Source: a virus. Taken from it: a stretch of DNA of 61,739 bases. The notes beneath the pieces were generated by a model, which saw only the letters and a list, made by a program, of their open reading frames with translations, was not told where the DNA came from and made no database searches. Where the stretch lies: the IMG/VR virus record IMGVR_UViG_3300027851_000030, positions 1-61,739 of that record; one strand, 5' to 3'. The translations under genes were made by a program, and so were the position numbers. The first letter of the stretch is position 1; each line of letters opens with the position of its first letter. This document shows, one piece after another, positions 27,211 through 36,491 of this stretch.

Positions 27211-27639
27211 TTAAATGTAGTTTGAACTCTCAAAAGATATAAACCCAACATTCGTAAAATCTAATACAACATCGCCATCTACCAGATAAGATTCGCCAAA
27301 ATCAATAAGTGCGCAATTGATTTCGGTGGTGCTTGGCAAGACCTGTTTAATTAAAACCCTGCCAACGCTTGCGCCACCAACGCCAACCCATGTCAACGTA
27401 AGCGGAGAAACCACCATGTCAAAACTGGTTGCACCTTTTGTCAAAGACGTAGCCTCAAAACTAATAGGCGAACCAACGTTTGCGCCCGCACTTGTTTGTA
27501 GGTACGCCTTGTACTGCCCATTTTGAGCATTATATGGATCCACCAATGGCAACTTTACCATTTTTACTTCCGGTTCGGATGGGTACATATTTAACACTTC
27601 GTCTAAATATGTTTTGTAAATCCTTGATGTAAGTGTCAC
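27211..27639 (-). CDS. Tail-tip beta-sandwich protein B
   Basis: 142 residues, beta-rich, with an N-terminal helix (SRIYKTYLDEVLNMYP). Its last 40 residues resemble those of protein A (26794-27201), pointing to duplication. Both sit in the tail-tip block. No named family recognised. Confidence 0.6.
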   Translation of the reverse strand: MTLTSRIYKTYLDEVLNMYPSEPEVKMVKLPLVDPYNAQNGQYKAYLQTSAGANVGSPISFEATSLTKGATSFDMVVSPLTLTWVGVGGASVGRVLIKQVLPSTTEINCALIDFGESYLVDGDVVLDFTNVGFISFESSNYI

Positions 27640-27647
27640 ACTATCAC

Positions 27648-29273
27648 CTACTCAATAATATCGTCGCGTTGTTCCCACTGGAAAGAACACAAATAGGGTT
27701 GCGAGGATATTCCATTATGCAGCGGCAATTCTTTAAACCCAGATGTGAATACTGGGAAGATCCTTGTGGGTGTACGACGATCCTTAACCAACTTTCGACT
27801 CGTATTGCTAGGAGATACCAAGTTGGCAATTTCACGCAACAAGCCATTGGTATTGGTGAAGTCATCGTGTAAATTATCCACGCTGATCAACCCAAGACCA
27901 CTCGACGAAGATGAACGCAAATTACCAACGCTATATGCGTTATAACGCAAATTTGTCTTATATTTTGTGAAATCATCCTCTTGCGTAGTTTCGCCACCCT
28001 CAAACTGAACGTCGAACAAATATGATTTATCCGCATCCAAATCAATCAAGAACCAGCCATAATAAATAGCATCAATATAATTTGTTACAACACTATTACC
28101 GGCCACAAAATCACCAGACCAAACATAACCAGTTGTGACATACCCAGAAAAGCCAATCTTATAACGATAACTTTTACTGGATTGAACCATATAATCATGG
28201 TATAAAACCGTCGCCGCAGGCAACAAAGCAATAACCTCATAGGACGCTTCGCCATATGTTTGACGGTACAAGATAATGTTGGTTACGTTTAATGTATCAT
28301 AGGGAACCATATCGCCGATCAACATCTGAACGGGCGTCAATCCAATGACCACATTCATGCGTCCATTATCGCAATCGTTCGTAGCAGTAACCGCATAAGA
28401 CTCTTCGGGGATAGGGATTGGATAAGTTACATTCAATACCACCAATCCAGTGTCTACATACTGATCCAAAACGCTCCAACCGGTAAACCGCACCTTAAAA
28501 CTCTCGCCATGCGCTAAGTTTTCCATGGTGTAATTTGCATAAGATGAAAACGTTTCAGAAGTTTGCAATAATAGATTTTCTGCCGAATCGTACAAATAGA
28601 ATGTATATCGATTTAACGGGTACCCATTCGGATGAAAATAAGTCGGAACGATGTCCTGCGTTGCCGAAGTAGCAGTCACTAACGCCAACGTAAGCGTAGG
28701 TGTCCCGGCTGTACGGAACGGAACCTGTTCAGAAAAAACCATGGCTTTGACAGTCGTGGTGCCTGTAGTAGATGCCACAATGCGATCAACAACCAAACCG
28801 TTTCTTGCGGCTTCAATCGTGTTAAAGGCATAATAGTCGCCGGGGTTCCCAGTAGGAACCAAATAAAAATCTTGGATCCCACCAAAAATCGTAGCGCTAC
28901 TCATAAACACATATTCCGCTAATGAATAGTTCGCGTTGGCGATTGTAATAATGTCGCTTGTAGCAGTCGATGACAACGTATACCCTTGACCTAAACACTG
29001 AATCGAATACGACATTTGTGAATTTTCAATGCCATAGGTCGTCCAGAAAGAAGCGGGCATCGTATAACTAATTGTCTGTCCGTTATACTTTACAGGCGAA
29101 ACTGTCACGGGGACTGTCGCAATGGGCACCCCCGTGAACAGATCGAAAAAATTGATATTGTATGCCGATAAAACTTCGCCATTAAAAACGAATTGGAAAG
29201 CATTGTCAATCGTAGGATCAATGGCTTCATTTTGTGGGGTCATCGTCACACGATTGGGTTTATACATTTTCAT
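27648..29273 (-). CDS. Distal tail protein with fibronectin-like modules
   Basis: 541 residues, the first gene after the tape measure in reading direction, the place of distal tail (Dit) proteins. The N-terminal 90 residues have a PTIDNAFQFVFNGEVLSAYN...TYTMPASFW-type fold seen in phage tail proteins; the middle contains at least two Ig/fibronectin-III-like units (e.g. LNVTNIILYRQTYGEASYEVIALL). The C-terminal 120 residues form the Dit-like ring candidate. Assignment rests on order and beta content. Confidence 0.65.
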   Translation of the reverse strand: MKMYKPNRVTMTPQNEAIDPTIDNAFQFVFNGEVLSAYNINFFDLFTGVPIATVPVTVSPVKYNGQTISYTMPASFWTTYGIENSQMSYSIQCLGQGYTLSSTATSDIITIANANYSLAEYVFMSSATIFGGIQDFYLVPTGNPGDYYAFNTIEAARNGLVVDRIVASTTGTTTVKAMVFSEQVPFRTAGTPTLTLALVTATSATQDIVPTYFHPNGYPLNRYTFYLYDSAENLLLQTSETFSSYANYTMENLAHGESFKVRFTGWSVLDQYVDTGLVVLNVTYPIPIPEESYAVTATNDCDNGRMNVVIGLTPVQMLIGDMVPYDTLNVTNIILYRQTYGEASYEVIALLPAATVLYHDYMVQSSKSYRYKIGFSGYVTTGYVWSGDFVAGNSVVTNYIDAIYYGWFLIDLDADKSYLFDVQFEGGETTQEDDFTKYKTNLRYNAYSVGNLRSSSSSGLGLISVDNLHDDFTNTNGLLREIANLVSPSNTSRKLVKDRRTPTRIFPVFTSGFKELPLHNGISSQPYLCSFQWEQRDDIIE

Positions 29274-29281
29274 ACATCCAC

Positions 29282-32200
29282 CTACTTTCCAGAACGGGCA
29301 AGCGCAGTCGCCCTTGAGATAATCGCTTCTAAACTATCGCCATCTTCGCCATTAACGATGATGTCGCCATAAATGTTATATGCCATACCACTACTGCCGG
29401 TTCCCATACGGGAAGAAGGCTTGCCACCCATCTTGCTTAACATATTACGCAATACACGGGTTTCTGTGGAATTTGAAACATATTCCTCGTTGTTTTGTGA
29501 ACCATGCAACATTGCAGGCCCAGTAAAATCAACCAATCCACCGTCCGAATAACCACGAAGATTACGGATTTGCGCGTCATACCCCGCAGATGTATCTTCT
29601 TTTCTGCGTTCCAAAGCGTCAATCTGATCTTGGATTGCTTTTTCTGCCATACGTTCACGAACATCTTTAAGGTTTTCTTCGGCACCCTGTACGGCGCCAG
29701 CGTCCGAAACCCATTGCCAGCCCGTACTTGTGTAGACACGGGTATTCCGCTGATTACGGGCACGTTCAAGATCATCTAACGCCTTTTGCAAGTCAATCTG
29801 ATTTTGTGTTTCTTCGTTTTGCGATTTCAACAAATCAAGTTGGCGTTGTAACCCGTTAATTTGGGCGTCAATCGCACTTAATGCGGCGTCTTTTTGTTTT
29901 TCAAGAAGATCAATCTGTCTTTGAACAGCATCAGAAAGTCCACCGGTTGAAGTAGACGCAGAGTTTGTAGCGTTCGTATAAGAAGACAACGTTCCCGGTA
30001 TAGCAGACATGATTGTTTTATACGAATTCAACGCCGCAGTCATCTGATCAACGGTTTTCTTTGCGTTAGAATAAGCAATACCATAAGCATATCCGGAACC
30101 TAACAGTTGACCCTTCGCCATCATAACCGTAATGGTATTCATAATGGTTTTTGCTTGGGCAATTTCTGCTTCAATTTCGGCTTTGGTTAATTTTAAACCA
30201 TTGACCGTAGCAGTGCGCTTAGCATTGTAATATGCTTCGGCTGCTTTGGCATTGAGTTTATAAACGCCATTTTCAACGTAAAGAAGATCAATTAGGTCGC
30301 TTCCACTTTCCATCAAGCCCAAAACGGTTTCGATAGAAATTTGACCATTATCCGACATTTCTTTATAGAGACTGGAAACGCCTGCTACACCAGCTTTAAG
30401 ACCAGACATTGCAGACGCTAACTTTTCGTAAGCGCCAGCCTCTTTAGATGCTTTTTCGTAAACAATCTCTGAATTCTCAGCCAAATAAGCATCAACATTC
30501 TTTAGGTATTCAAGTTCAATTTGTTGAAGTTCAACGCCAGCTTTTCGCGCATCATTAAGATCTTGATACGCATCAAGGTATATTTCAAGGTTTTCCGGCT
30601 TTTCAATGCCCGGAAGAGATGTATCAAGAACCTTGCCACCAACGGAACCGTCATTATACGCGAACTTACCCTCTGGCATGCCACCATAAAAAGCACTAAC
30701 TAATCCACTCGCAGCATTTCCACCAAACTTCTTCTTATAAAGGCGTTCTTGTTCAATGCGCAATAATTCTTCCTGCGCTTGAATTTCAAGATTGAGCATA
30801 TTAAGACGTTTCATTTCGTCAGAAGTCAATTCGTCTTGTGCACGAAGTTTTTCATATTCATCACGCAACGAAGAAACACGCGCCGTTAAATCATCAACGT
30901 TGTCGCTAACGTCTTTAATACTTTCAAATAAACGATCGAACCATTCAACATTATTGCGCAACCAATCGAACAATTGTGGCAATAATGTAAGTAACAACAA
31001 AATACCGCCAGTAGCCAATGCACTCATTGCAATTTTAGCAGTAGTGGCAGATCCGGTCAATGTAATCAACCCGTCTGACGCGGATATAAAGGCTCCTTCC
31101 AATCTTGGGAACAACATTACCAAACCATTGATAATGGTATCGCCAACGCCCAACGCTAATTGTGTTACCGCCCATTCCTTTTTAAATGCGCCCAACAACA
31201 TAATCGCCGCCGGAACAACAACCGTCCAACCACCAAGAGCAGAAGCAAAATTAGCAATGCCACTTGTTAGATCGACAACGAATTTCAAAAAAGACGAATC
31301 CAACATTGTTGAATATAATTTTTCTAAATTAGCCTGCAATTGGGCAGACTTACCGGCGAACGAATCCGTATATTCAGCCATACGTTTTGCAGAAAGCCCC
31401 GCCGATTCTTCGGCTTCGGTCGTCAAACGAATAACTTCGTCGTAATTCTGAAAAGCCGTGACCAGTAAATTTCTTTGCCGGGTTCCAGCCAACGCCGTAG
31501 CGATAGCAGACTGTTCAAGTTCGGTGAACGTTGACCAACTTTTGCCAACATCATCCAAAACATCTTGAAAGTCTCTGAATTCATCTTGGTTTTCGCGAAG
31601 TTTAATTCCGACTTTGCCCAAAACAGCTTCAACATCATTGATGGCGCTTCCGTCATCATCAATAAACTTACCGACTTTAACATTGCCAAGACGCGAAAAT
31701 ACGCTCTTAAATCCTTGACCAACTGTTTCGGCGCTTAATCTTGTAACGCTTGAAACGGTGCCGATTAAACCAACCAGACGATCAAGGCTAACACCGGAAA
31801 TATTCGCGACCGAAGATACATAGGATATGGCAGTAGCCAATTCCTGCGCACTCGTGGCAGCTTTATTATCAACGGCGATCAACTTATCGACAACACTTGC
31901 AGCTTCGCTTGCCGCCAACTTATATCCATTCAACGACGCAATCAACGCCTGCGTGGATTCACTTGCGGACATCCCCGAAAGTTTACTTAAAGTCAAACTT
32001 TGACGCGTTAATTCCAATGCTTCTTCGGCGGTCTTACCGGCTCTGATCCATTCTTCGGCGCCTTCTGCGACTTGAATTGTAGTCGCACCAATTTCACGAC
32101 CTAATTCATTGTACTGCTTAGTTAGCGCACGGGCAGAATCTTCGCTCATACCGGTAATAATTTGTAAGTTAGTAACCGCTTTATCTAAATCCTCAACATA

Positions 32201-32944
32201 CTTAATCGCCGCACGAATCTGACGTAACGTTTGCATAATAACCGTTGCGGCAATTGTCCATTCGGCAAACTTAGCAATATTGTTTTTAAGAATATCACCA
32301 AGACCCTTAAACGAGCGCGAACTCTTGGGAACCTCAATATTAAGTTTGGCGGTATCTTCAAGAATCTTTCTTTGTTTTTCATCATACTTCCCGGTCGCCT
32401 GATCTACATCGGTAATGACAGCGCCATACCGACGATAACCAGAAAATACTTCGTTAAAATAAGATGCGCTTTTGGCGGCAGTCCCACGACTTGCTTCTGG
32501 ATCTGTATAGCCAAAGAATCGGTCATTTGCAGACATATTTTCTACATCTGTTTTTCTCGCCTCGGCCATCTTCAAAGAATTCATTACGCCAACAAGTTGT
32601 TGCAGTTTTGATTTTTCTAATTCGTGTTGCTGGTTAATTTTACCTAACGCAGCTTCACGTTCAGACAGATTTTTCTTGTACCAATCGGCATGGGTTTTCT
32701 GCGTAGCATTTAATCGTGCTTCGTCATATTCACGTTTGAGAACCGTCTTTTGAATCGCCGCCGAAATTTCTTCGTTATACTTAACGATTTTCTGCTTGCC
32801 TTGTTCGGTAGCCGTTCCACCCAACTCAACATCAAGTTTGATTTTAGGTTTACTCTTAGCGGCAATCGCATTAAGTTGGCTTTGTATATCACTTGCGTTG
32901 ATCAGTGCGCCAACGCCAATTTTATAATTTGCAGTCTTAGCCAT
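29282..32944 (-). CDS. Tail tape measure protein
   Basis: 1220 residues, the largest gene. It sets tail length and helps DNA entry; by the usual 1.5 angstrom per residue a tail of roughly 180 nm is expected. Residues about 230-500 are the helical tape-measure core (ALTKQYNELGREIGATTIQVAEGAEEWIRAGKTAEEALELT in pieces), followed by hydrophobic segments near 600-620 and 665-685, coiled coil at 1040-1140 and a GSSGMAYNIYGDIIVNG end. AAAGGAGG precedes the ATG. It lies next to an accessory cassette instead of next to the tail chaperone. Confidence 0.93.
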   Translation of the reverse strand: MAKTANYKIGVGALINASDIQSQLNAIAAKSKPKIKLDVELGGTATEQGKQKIVKYNEEISAAIQKTVLKREYDEARLNATQKTHADWYKKNLSEREAALGKINQQHELEKSKLQQLVGVMNSLKMAEARKTDVENMSANDRFFGYTDPEASRGTAAKSASYFNEVFSGYRRYGAVITDVDQATGKYDEKQRKILEDTAKLNIEVPKSSRSFKGLGDILKNNIAKFAEWTIAATVIMQTLRQIRAAIKYVEDLDKAVTNLQIITGMSEDSARALTKQYNELGREIGATTIQVAEGAEEWIRAGKTAEEALELTRQSLTLSKLSGMSASESTQALIASLNGYKLAASEAASVVDKLIAVDNKAATSAQELATAISYVSSVANISGVSLDRLVGLIGTVSSVTRLSAETVGQGFKSVFSRLGNVKVGKFIDDDGSAINDVEAVLGKVGIKLRENQDEFRDFQDVLDDVGKSWSTFTELEQSAIATALAGTRQRNLLVTAFQNYDEVIRLTTEAEESAGLSAKRMAEYTDSFAGKSAQLQANLEKLYSTMLDSSFLKFVVDLTSGIANFASALGGWTVVVPAAIMLLGAFKKEWAVTQLALGVGDTIINGLVMLFPRLEGAFISASDGLITLTGSATTAKIAMSALATGGILLLLTLLPQLFDWLRNNVEWFDRLFESIKDVSDNVDDLTARVSSLRDEYEKLRAQDELTSDEMKRLNMLNLEIQAQEELLRIEQERLYKKKFGGNAASGLVSAFYGGMPEGKFAYNDGSVGGKVLDTSLPGIEKPENLEIYLDAYQDLNDARKAGVELQQIELEYLKNVDAYLAENSEIVYEKASKEAGAYEKLASAMSGLKAGVAGVSSLYKEMSDNGQISIETVLGLMESGSDLIDLLYVENGVYKLNAKAAEAYYNAKRTATVNGLKLTKAEIEAEIAQAKTIMNTITVMMAKGQLLGSGYAYGIAYSNAKKTVDQMTAALNSYKTIMSAIPGTLSSYTNATNSASTSTGGLSDAVQRQIDLLEKQKDAALSAIDAQINGLQRQLDLLKSQNEETQNQIDLQKALDDLERARNQRNTRVYTSTGWQWVSDAGAVQGAEENLKDVRERMAEKAIQDQIDALERRKEDTSAGYDAQIRNLRGYSDGGLVDFTGPAMLHGSQNNEEYVSNSTETRVLRNMLSKMGGKPSSRMGTGSSGMAYNIYGDIIVNGEDGDSLEAIISRATALARSGK

Positions 32945-32964
32945 ATTAACCTCCTTTCCGGTGG

Positions 32965-33984
32965 TTATTTATTCTTTTCTACATAATCTTTCAATTTATC
33001 CAAGCCCTTCCAATTGCGTTCATCATCTGATATATCCGAATAGATCTTCGCCATTTCGGAAGATGCCCAACCATTCACGGAAACTACGAAATCAACTTCC
33101 ATACCCAGTCGCAACATATGCGTTACGATATAGTGTCGCAATGAGTGAGCGTAGAACGGAACACCTAAAACGGTATCCCAGTCATCATACCAACCACGGG
33201 CAACGCCATCTGTCGGTATATCGCCATTCCGGTCAATAAAGATATAGTCGTGTGACTTACCTTTTTCTTCCATGATCTTGGCGCGTTCCTCTAACCACAA
33301 ATGGTAGTAAGGTAAAAAGTCGTCCTTCAAGATGTACTTATACAACATCTTACCCTCTTTGGTACGACCCTTAGTTTTAATCATATTTTTAGTTTTTAGA
33401 AATAACCCATTGAACGCCGTATTTTCTTCGTCAATATCCGACATCCTAAATCGTAGGATTTCACTGATACGGGCACCACTACATATTCCCAACATTAAAA
33501 AGCACAAACCTTGATAACGTTTATGTTCCAACAAGAACTGCTTGAGGTTTTCAATCTGTTCCTCAGACAAAATCGTTTTCTCACGCGCCGCTACTTTGGG
33601 CATGGGTTCGATGGTTTTCAAAATAATATTACGGAATTGCGGATAGTCATCGTCGTAATAGTTTTCAATAAAGTTTGAAAAACTTGACAGACACGCCCGC
33701 ATACGTCCAAACCTTGCAGACTTCCACTGTAGTTTTTCAGTGGCATAAGCAAAAAAGTCCGCTAACTCTATTTTCCTTATGTCAACAAAAAACTTGTTAT
33801 CGTTTTCCAACAAGTTCCAACAAAAGAAAATATCAAGATCGGACGAATAGCTGGTGGTCGTTGTGGCAGAACTCGTTGTTGATTTGATCCGAATGAACGA
33901 ATCCTGCAATTTCTTATTTTTTGGATTGACTTTTCCCAACAACTCGTCCGTGACAATAATTTTCTTAAATGTTTTCCTTGGCAT
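32965..33984 (-). CDS. Second tyrosine recombinase, inside the tail module
   Basis: 339 residues. Catalytic pattern: Arg172 (SGARISEIL), a Lys near 205 (IKTKGRTKEG), His280 and Arg283 (HSLRH), Trp306 in place of the second His (NGWAS) and Tyr315 (AKIYSD). Trp at this position is tolerated in known tyrosine recombinases. A core-binding domain precedes (about 40-125). It is unlike the integrase at 3145 and sits between RecU-like and tape measure genes, overlapping the RecU-like gene by 20 nt. It could be the true integrase, an inverting or cassette-moving recombinase, or a remnant of a mobile element. Confidence 0.85.
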   Translation of the reverse strand: MPRKTFKKIIVTDELLGKVNPKNKKLQDSFIRIKSTTSSATTTTSYSSDLDIFFCWNLLENDNKFFVDIRKIELADFFAYATEKLQWKSARFGRMRACLSSFSNFIENYYDDDYPQFRNIILKTIEPMPKVAAREKTILSEEQIENLKQFLLEHKRYQGLCFLMLGICSGARISEILRFRMSDIDEENTAFNGLFLKTKNMIKTKGRTKEGKMLYKYILKDDFLPYYHLWLEERAKIMEEKGKSHDYIFIDRNGDIPTDGVARGWYDDWDTVLGVPFYAHSLRHYIVTHMLRLGMEVDFVVSVNGWASSEMAKIYSDISDDERNWKGLDKLKDYVEKNK

Positions 33985-34489
33985 AGTTACCTCGTTCTAC
34001 GATCGTCCGACACGCTTCCGCGACATCGTAACGATAATGTGATACTAATTTTCTACTAGCAATTTCTAATCCACCGTTATCAATTATATCCTGTTCGTTA
34101 ATGGATTGCTTTTCAGTCTGATCCATAAATTTGCGCAATGACGTTGCAAATAAAAGATATGTTTTATGGCGTTCCCGAAAGTTGAAAACAAACATGGGAT
34201 AAACCCCTTGATGATTTGCTTGGTCACACAACCCTTTAATCTGATGAAACTTAATCATAGCCTGTTTTTTAGGCTCTCTGGCGAATGAAAAAGAAGTTCC
34301 CTTACTAGACTTTAACTCCAATAAAAAAATGCTCTGGTACGCGTACAGAACGGCGTCACAAATCTGATGCGACGTAAACCGTGTCTGGTCGTTACCGGCA
34401 CCAAACCCTGCACTATCCTTTAAACGCAAATAAAAAAAGCCCTCGACAGACTTTCCAAAATCTTGCTCAAATGTTTTACCCGGATTCAT
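33965..34489 (-). CDS. recU: Holliday junction resolvase, RecU-like
   Basis: 174 residues with the RecU order: FEQDFGKSVEGFFYLRLKDS, CDAVLYAYQSIFLLELKSSKG giving the PD-(D/E)XK catalytic Asp and ExK, and a HQIKGLCDQANHQGVYPMFVFNF strand typical of RecU. It should resolve four-way junctions left by recombination and clear branches before packaging. Odd place: inside the tail genes, coupled to a recombinase by overlap. Dyad copy 5 falls within its frame. Confidence 0.85.
   Translation of the reverse strand: MNPGKTFEQDFGKSVEGFFYLRLKDSAGFGAGNDQTRFTSHQICDAVLYAYQSIFLLELKSSKGTSFSFAREPKKQAMIKFHQIKGLCDQANHQGVYPMFVFNFRERHKTYLLFATSLRKFMDQTEKQSINEQDIIDNGGLEIASRKLVSHYRYDVAEACRTIVERGNYAKENI
34150..34167. 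promoter_or_regulatory. Dyad site ATAAAA-N6-TTTTAT, copy 5
   Basis: Exact copy inside the RecU-like coding region, about 180 bp before the start of the second recombinase. Confidence 0.5.
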
Positions 34490-34501
34490 TCTTATCCCCC
34501 T

Positions 34502-35038
34502 TTACCACGGAAATTCTTCCTGCTCATCTTCGGCGTTCGATCCAACACTTTCGCCATTCTTAATTACTTGTATGCCATATTTAGAAAATACCTCTTTGAC
34601 AATCTTATCAAAGTTGGCATCCATTTCTTGAATGGTCTGCTTATACATCGCAACCGAAGCCGGTCTACCCGTAGGCGAATCGCCAGTTTCGATCCATTCA
34701 AATATGAGCGCACTAATCGGTACCCCTCGATACGTTGTAGATCCACCCATCATACGAGAACCCAACTTACCTTGACTCATAGGTGGCTTTGACGGCAGCT
34801 TCTCTGGATCGGCAAAGATTTCAAAACCCGTACTATCATCGTTAGGTTCAATCGAAATTGATTCCCAGAAGTCATGCGTCCGATCATAGAACCGGCTTTG
34901 TGGTTTCATATAAATGCCAATATCAATAAATTCGCGCAAATACGCTTGGACTTTAACGGAAACGTCGTATGTGACTTTTTGCATCAACATTTCCAAAGCA
35001 AATTTCAGTTCAGCATCATTGTTACATACTGGCGCCAT
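34502..35038 (-). CDS. Protein of unknown function
   Basis: 178 residues from the ATG at 35038, which has GAGGTG 6 nt upstream; a GTG at 35047 would overlap that site. Helical N-terminus (NDAELKFALEMLMQKVTYDVSVKVQAYLREF), a SRFYDRTHDFWESI motif that recalls HK97 gp10-like tail completion proteins, a loop rich in Gly/Pro and an acidic end (SNAEDEQEEFPW). It may be a tail-joining protein stranded within the accessory cassette. Function not assigned. Confidence 0.6.
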   Translation of the reverse strand: MAPVCNNDAELKFALEMLMQKVTYDVSVKVQAYLREFIDIGIYMKPQSRFYDRTHDFWESISIEPNDDSTGFEIFADPEKLPSKPPMSQGKLGSRMMGGSTTYRGVPISALIFEWIETGDSPTGRPASVAMYKQTIQEMDANFDKIVKEVFSKYGIQVIKNGESVGSNAEDEQEEFPW

Positions 35039-35053
35039 TAAAATCACCTCGCT

Positions 35054-35329
35054 TTATAGATAGGGTTCAAACATCGCAACGATTTGTTCTTCACGTTGAA
35101 ACCCGAATTTACGACCTCTTTCAATATCATCTACCACAACAATAAAACACGGAACGCTGCGAACGTCAAAGTTCGGGTAGGATCCGTCATTCTCTTTTTC
35201 TGCATCAATACGAACCACTTTGACACGCCCATACTTGGCTTCGATCTTGGCAAGCGTAGGTTCCATCATCCGACATGGAGCGCACCATTTCGTAAATACG
35301 TCATACAATACAATTTCACTATTGTTCAT
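35054..35329 (-). CDS. Thioredoxin-like protein
   Basis: 91 residues with the redox motif WCAPC (TKWCAPCRMMEPTL) and the cis-Pro loop SVPCFIVV. It could reduce disulfides, for instance of a ribonucleotide reductase or DNA enzyme; none is encoded here. I start at the ATG at 35329, with AAAGG upstream; the longer frame would read through the terminator hairpin. It begins right after that terminator, so it needs its own promoter or read-through. Confidence 0.88.
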   Translation of the reverse strand: MNNSEIVLYDVFTKWCAPCRMMEPTLAKIEAKYGRVKVVRIDAEKENDGSYPNFDVRSVPCFIVVVDDIERGRKFGFQREEQIVAMFEPYL

Positions 35330-35347
35330 AATTTTACCTTTCAAGCA

Positions 35348-35386
35348 TAAAAAAAGACACCCACATAACAACGTGAGTGTCTTTTC
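35348..35386 (-). terminator. Intrinsic terminator
   Basis: Stem AAAAGACAC(T)CAC with GTG(G)GTGTCTTTT on the minus strand (arms 35352-35364 and 35373-35385), one internal mismatch, loop of 8 nt, followed on the minus strand by a run of seven T. It ends the transcript of the 58-residue gene. Confidence 0.85.
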
Positions 35387-35389
35387 AAT

Positions 35390-35566
35390 TTAGCGATTTA
35401 ATACGAAGAACGCAATGGCGTCCCACGACTTAGCAATCCCTATTTCCCCAAAGTCCCCAGTGTAGTAGTTGTCCCTATCCTCATCATAAACCGGATAAGT
35501 TTCACCCTTAGCATAAACAAGATTGTCACCATCTTTAATATCGATTCTGAATATCAATGTTTTCAT
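35390..35566 (-). CDS. Small protein of unknown function (58 residues)
   Basis: Short gene with GGAGGAA before the ATG at 35566 and a terminator just after its stop, so it is a self-contained unit together with the repeated element upstream. Acidic and aromatic (YPVYDEDRDNYYTGDFGE, SWDAIAFFVLNR), with an initial strand MKTLIFRIDIKDG. No family recognised. Confidence 0.7.
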   Translation of the reverse strand: MKTLIFRIDIKDGDNLVYAKGETYPVYDEDRDNYYTGDFGEIGIAKSWDAIAFFVLNR

Positions 35567-35596
35567 CCCAAGTTCCTCCGTTGTTTTGTTGCTAAT

Positions 35597-35688
35597 CCTG
35601 TTTGTGGCTTATTTACAGACCTCTACAGCGTGATTTGATGCAAACCCATATAAGAACACCTGTAAACATTTACGCGTGTCCTACACAA
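35597..35688 (-). repeat. 91-bp repeated noncoding element, copy 3
   Basis: Ungapped relative of copies at 4534-4624 (+) and 13942-14032 (-). As with copy 1 it starts within 2 nt of a stop codon and stands a short distance (31 nt) before a small gene. It keeps GTAGGAC, GTAAAT, CAAAT and AATAAGCCACAAACA at the same spacing. Confidence 0.65.
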
Positions 35689-35689
35689 C

Positions 35690-35920
35690 TTAATACCAAC
35701 CCCAAACGGGATGTTCACGTTTGTATTTAGCTGTCTTGCCATTGTAATCAACACCACTTCTACGAATCCTACGACTGGCGCGTTTCTTAGCAAAACGTGC
35801 GTTTACCGGATTGATCCCAACACGAATATAACGTTGTTTGGATTCATCGTAATAGGCGCCCTTGTAGAAACGACGACTTTCTTTGCTTAATTTGCGAAGA
35901 CGAATTTGATCTTCATTCAT
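35690..35920 (-). CDS. Basic small protein of unknown function
   Basis: 76 residues from the ATG at 35920, which has GGAGGTG upstream; a longer TTG start would overlap that site. Very basic (KKRASRRIRRSG, TAKYKREHP) with an EDQIRLRKLSKESRRFYKG start, so nucleic acid or ribosome binding is possible. No family recognised. Confidence 0.65.
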   Translation of the reverse strand: MNEDQIRLRKLSKESRRFYKGAYYDESKQRYIRVGINPVNARFAKKRASRRIRRSGVDYNGKTAKYKREHPVWGWY

Positions 35921-35960
35921 GTAACACACCTCCAAGTGTATTACAACATATTATCTCCCA

Positions 35961-36350
35961 TTATTGCCCCCATTGGTTTTCTGGAAGATACGATAAATCA
36001 ATACCATATTCTTCCTTAATAGATTCTAAATAACGTTTGCAAGGTTGTTGATTTGTCGCTTTAGCGCTAAATATAACAACACCATCGTGCCCATATTTCT
36101 CATAAAAAGTATACAACTCTTCAATCTGATCAACCGAATCTAATTCAAAAGCATCCGCGCAAGGAAGATCGCCGGTGAATATACCGTTTGTATTTACGCA
36201 AATCTCAAGACCACCACCAACAAATAGCGTCAACTCGTTTAGCAAAATAGCCATGGCGCCCTCGTCGTGAAGAACATCGTGTTCAACGCCGTCTAACTCA
36301 TAATAAACATGCGTCAAAACTTCAATGTTCTCTTTTTTACTTATGATCAT
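35961..36350 (-). CDS. Acidic protein of unknown function
   Basis: 129 residues, acidic, beginning with a strand-rich part (ENIEVLTHVYYELDGVEHDVLHDEG) and ending LSYLPENQWGQ. AAGGAGGAAC precedes the ATG, and the dyad copy 6 lies 16 bp further up, so this is one of the genes that may be controlled by the dyad-binding factor. No family recognised. Confidence 0.65.
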   Translation of the reverse strand: MIISKKENIEVLTHVYYELDGVEHDVLHDEGAMAILLNELTLFVGGGLEICVNTNGIFTGDLPCADAFELDSVDQIEELYTFYEKYGHDGVVIFSAKATNQQPCKRYLESIKEEYGIDLSYLPENQWGQ

Positions 36351-36366
36351 TCCCGTGTTCCTCCTT

Positions 36367-36384
36367 ATAAAATGCCGATTTTAT
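36367..36384. promoter_or_regulatory. Dyad site ATAAAA-N6-TTTTAT, copy 6
   Basis: Exact copy between the large noncoding RNA region and the gene at 36350; on the minus strand it is directly followed by the AAGGAGG ribosome site. Confidence 0.6.
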
Positions 36385-36491
36385 GTGAAATCCAAAGCAG
36401 ATAGAAATAACGAACCGACGGCAAATGCACATAATGTTGTTTATATGCGATTGCCGTGACCCTACCTTGAAGGCAACATACAAATTAAATA

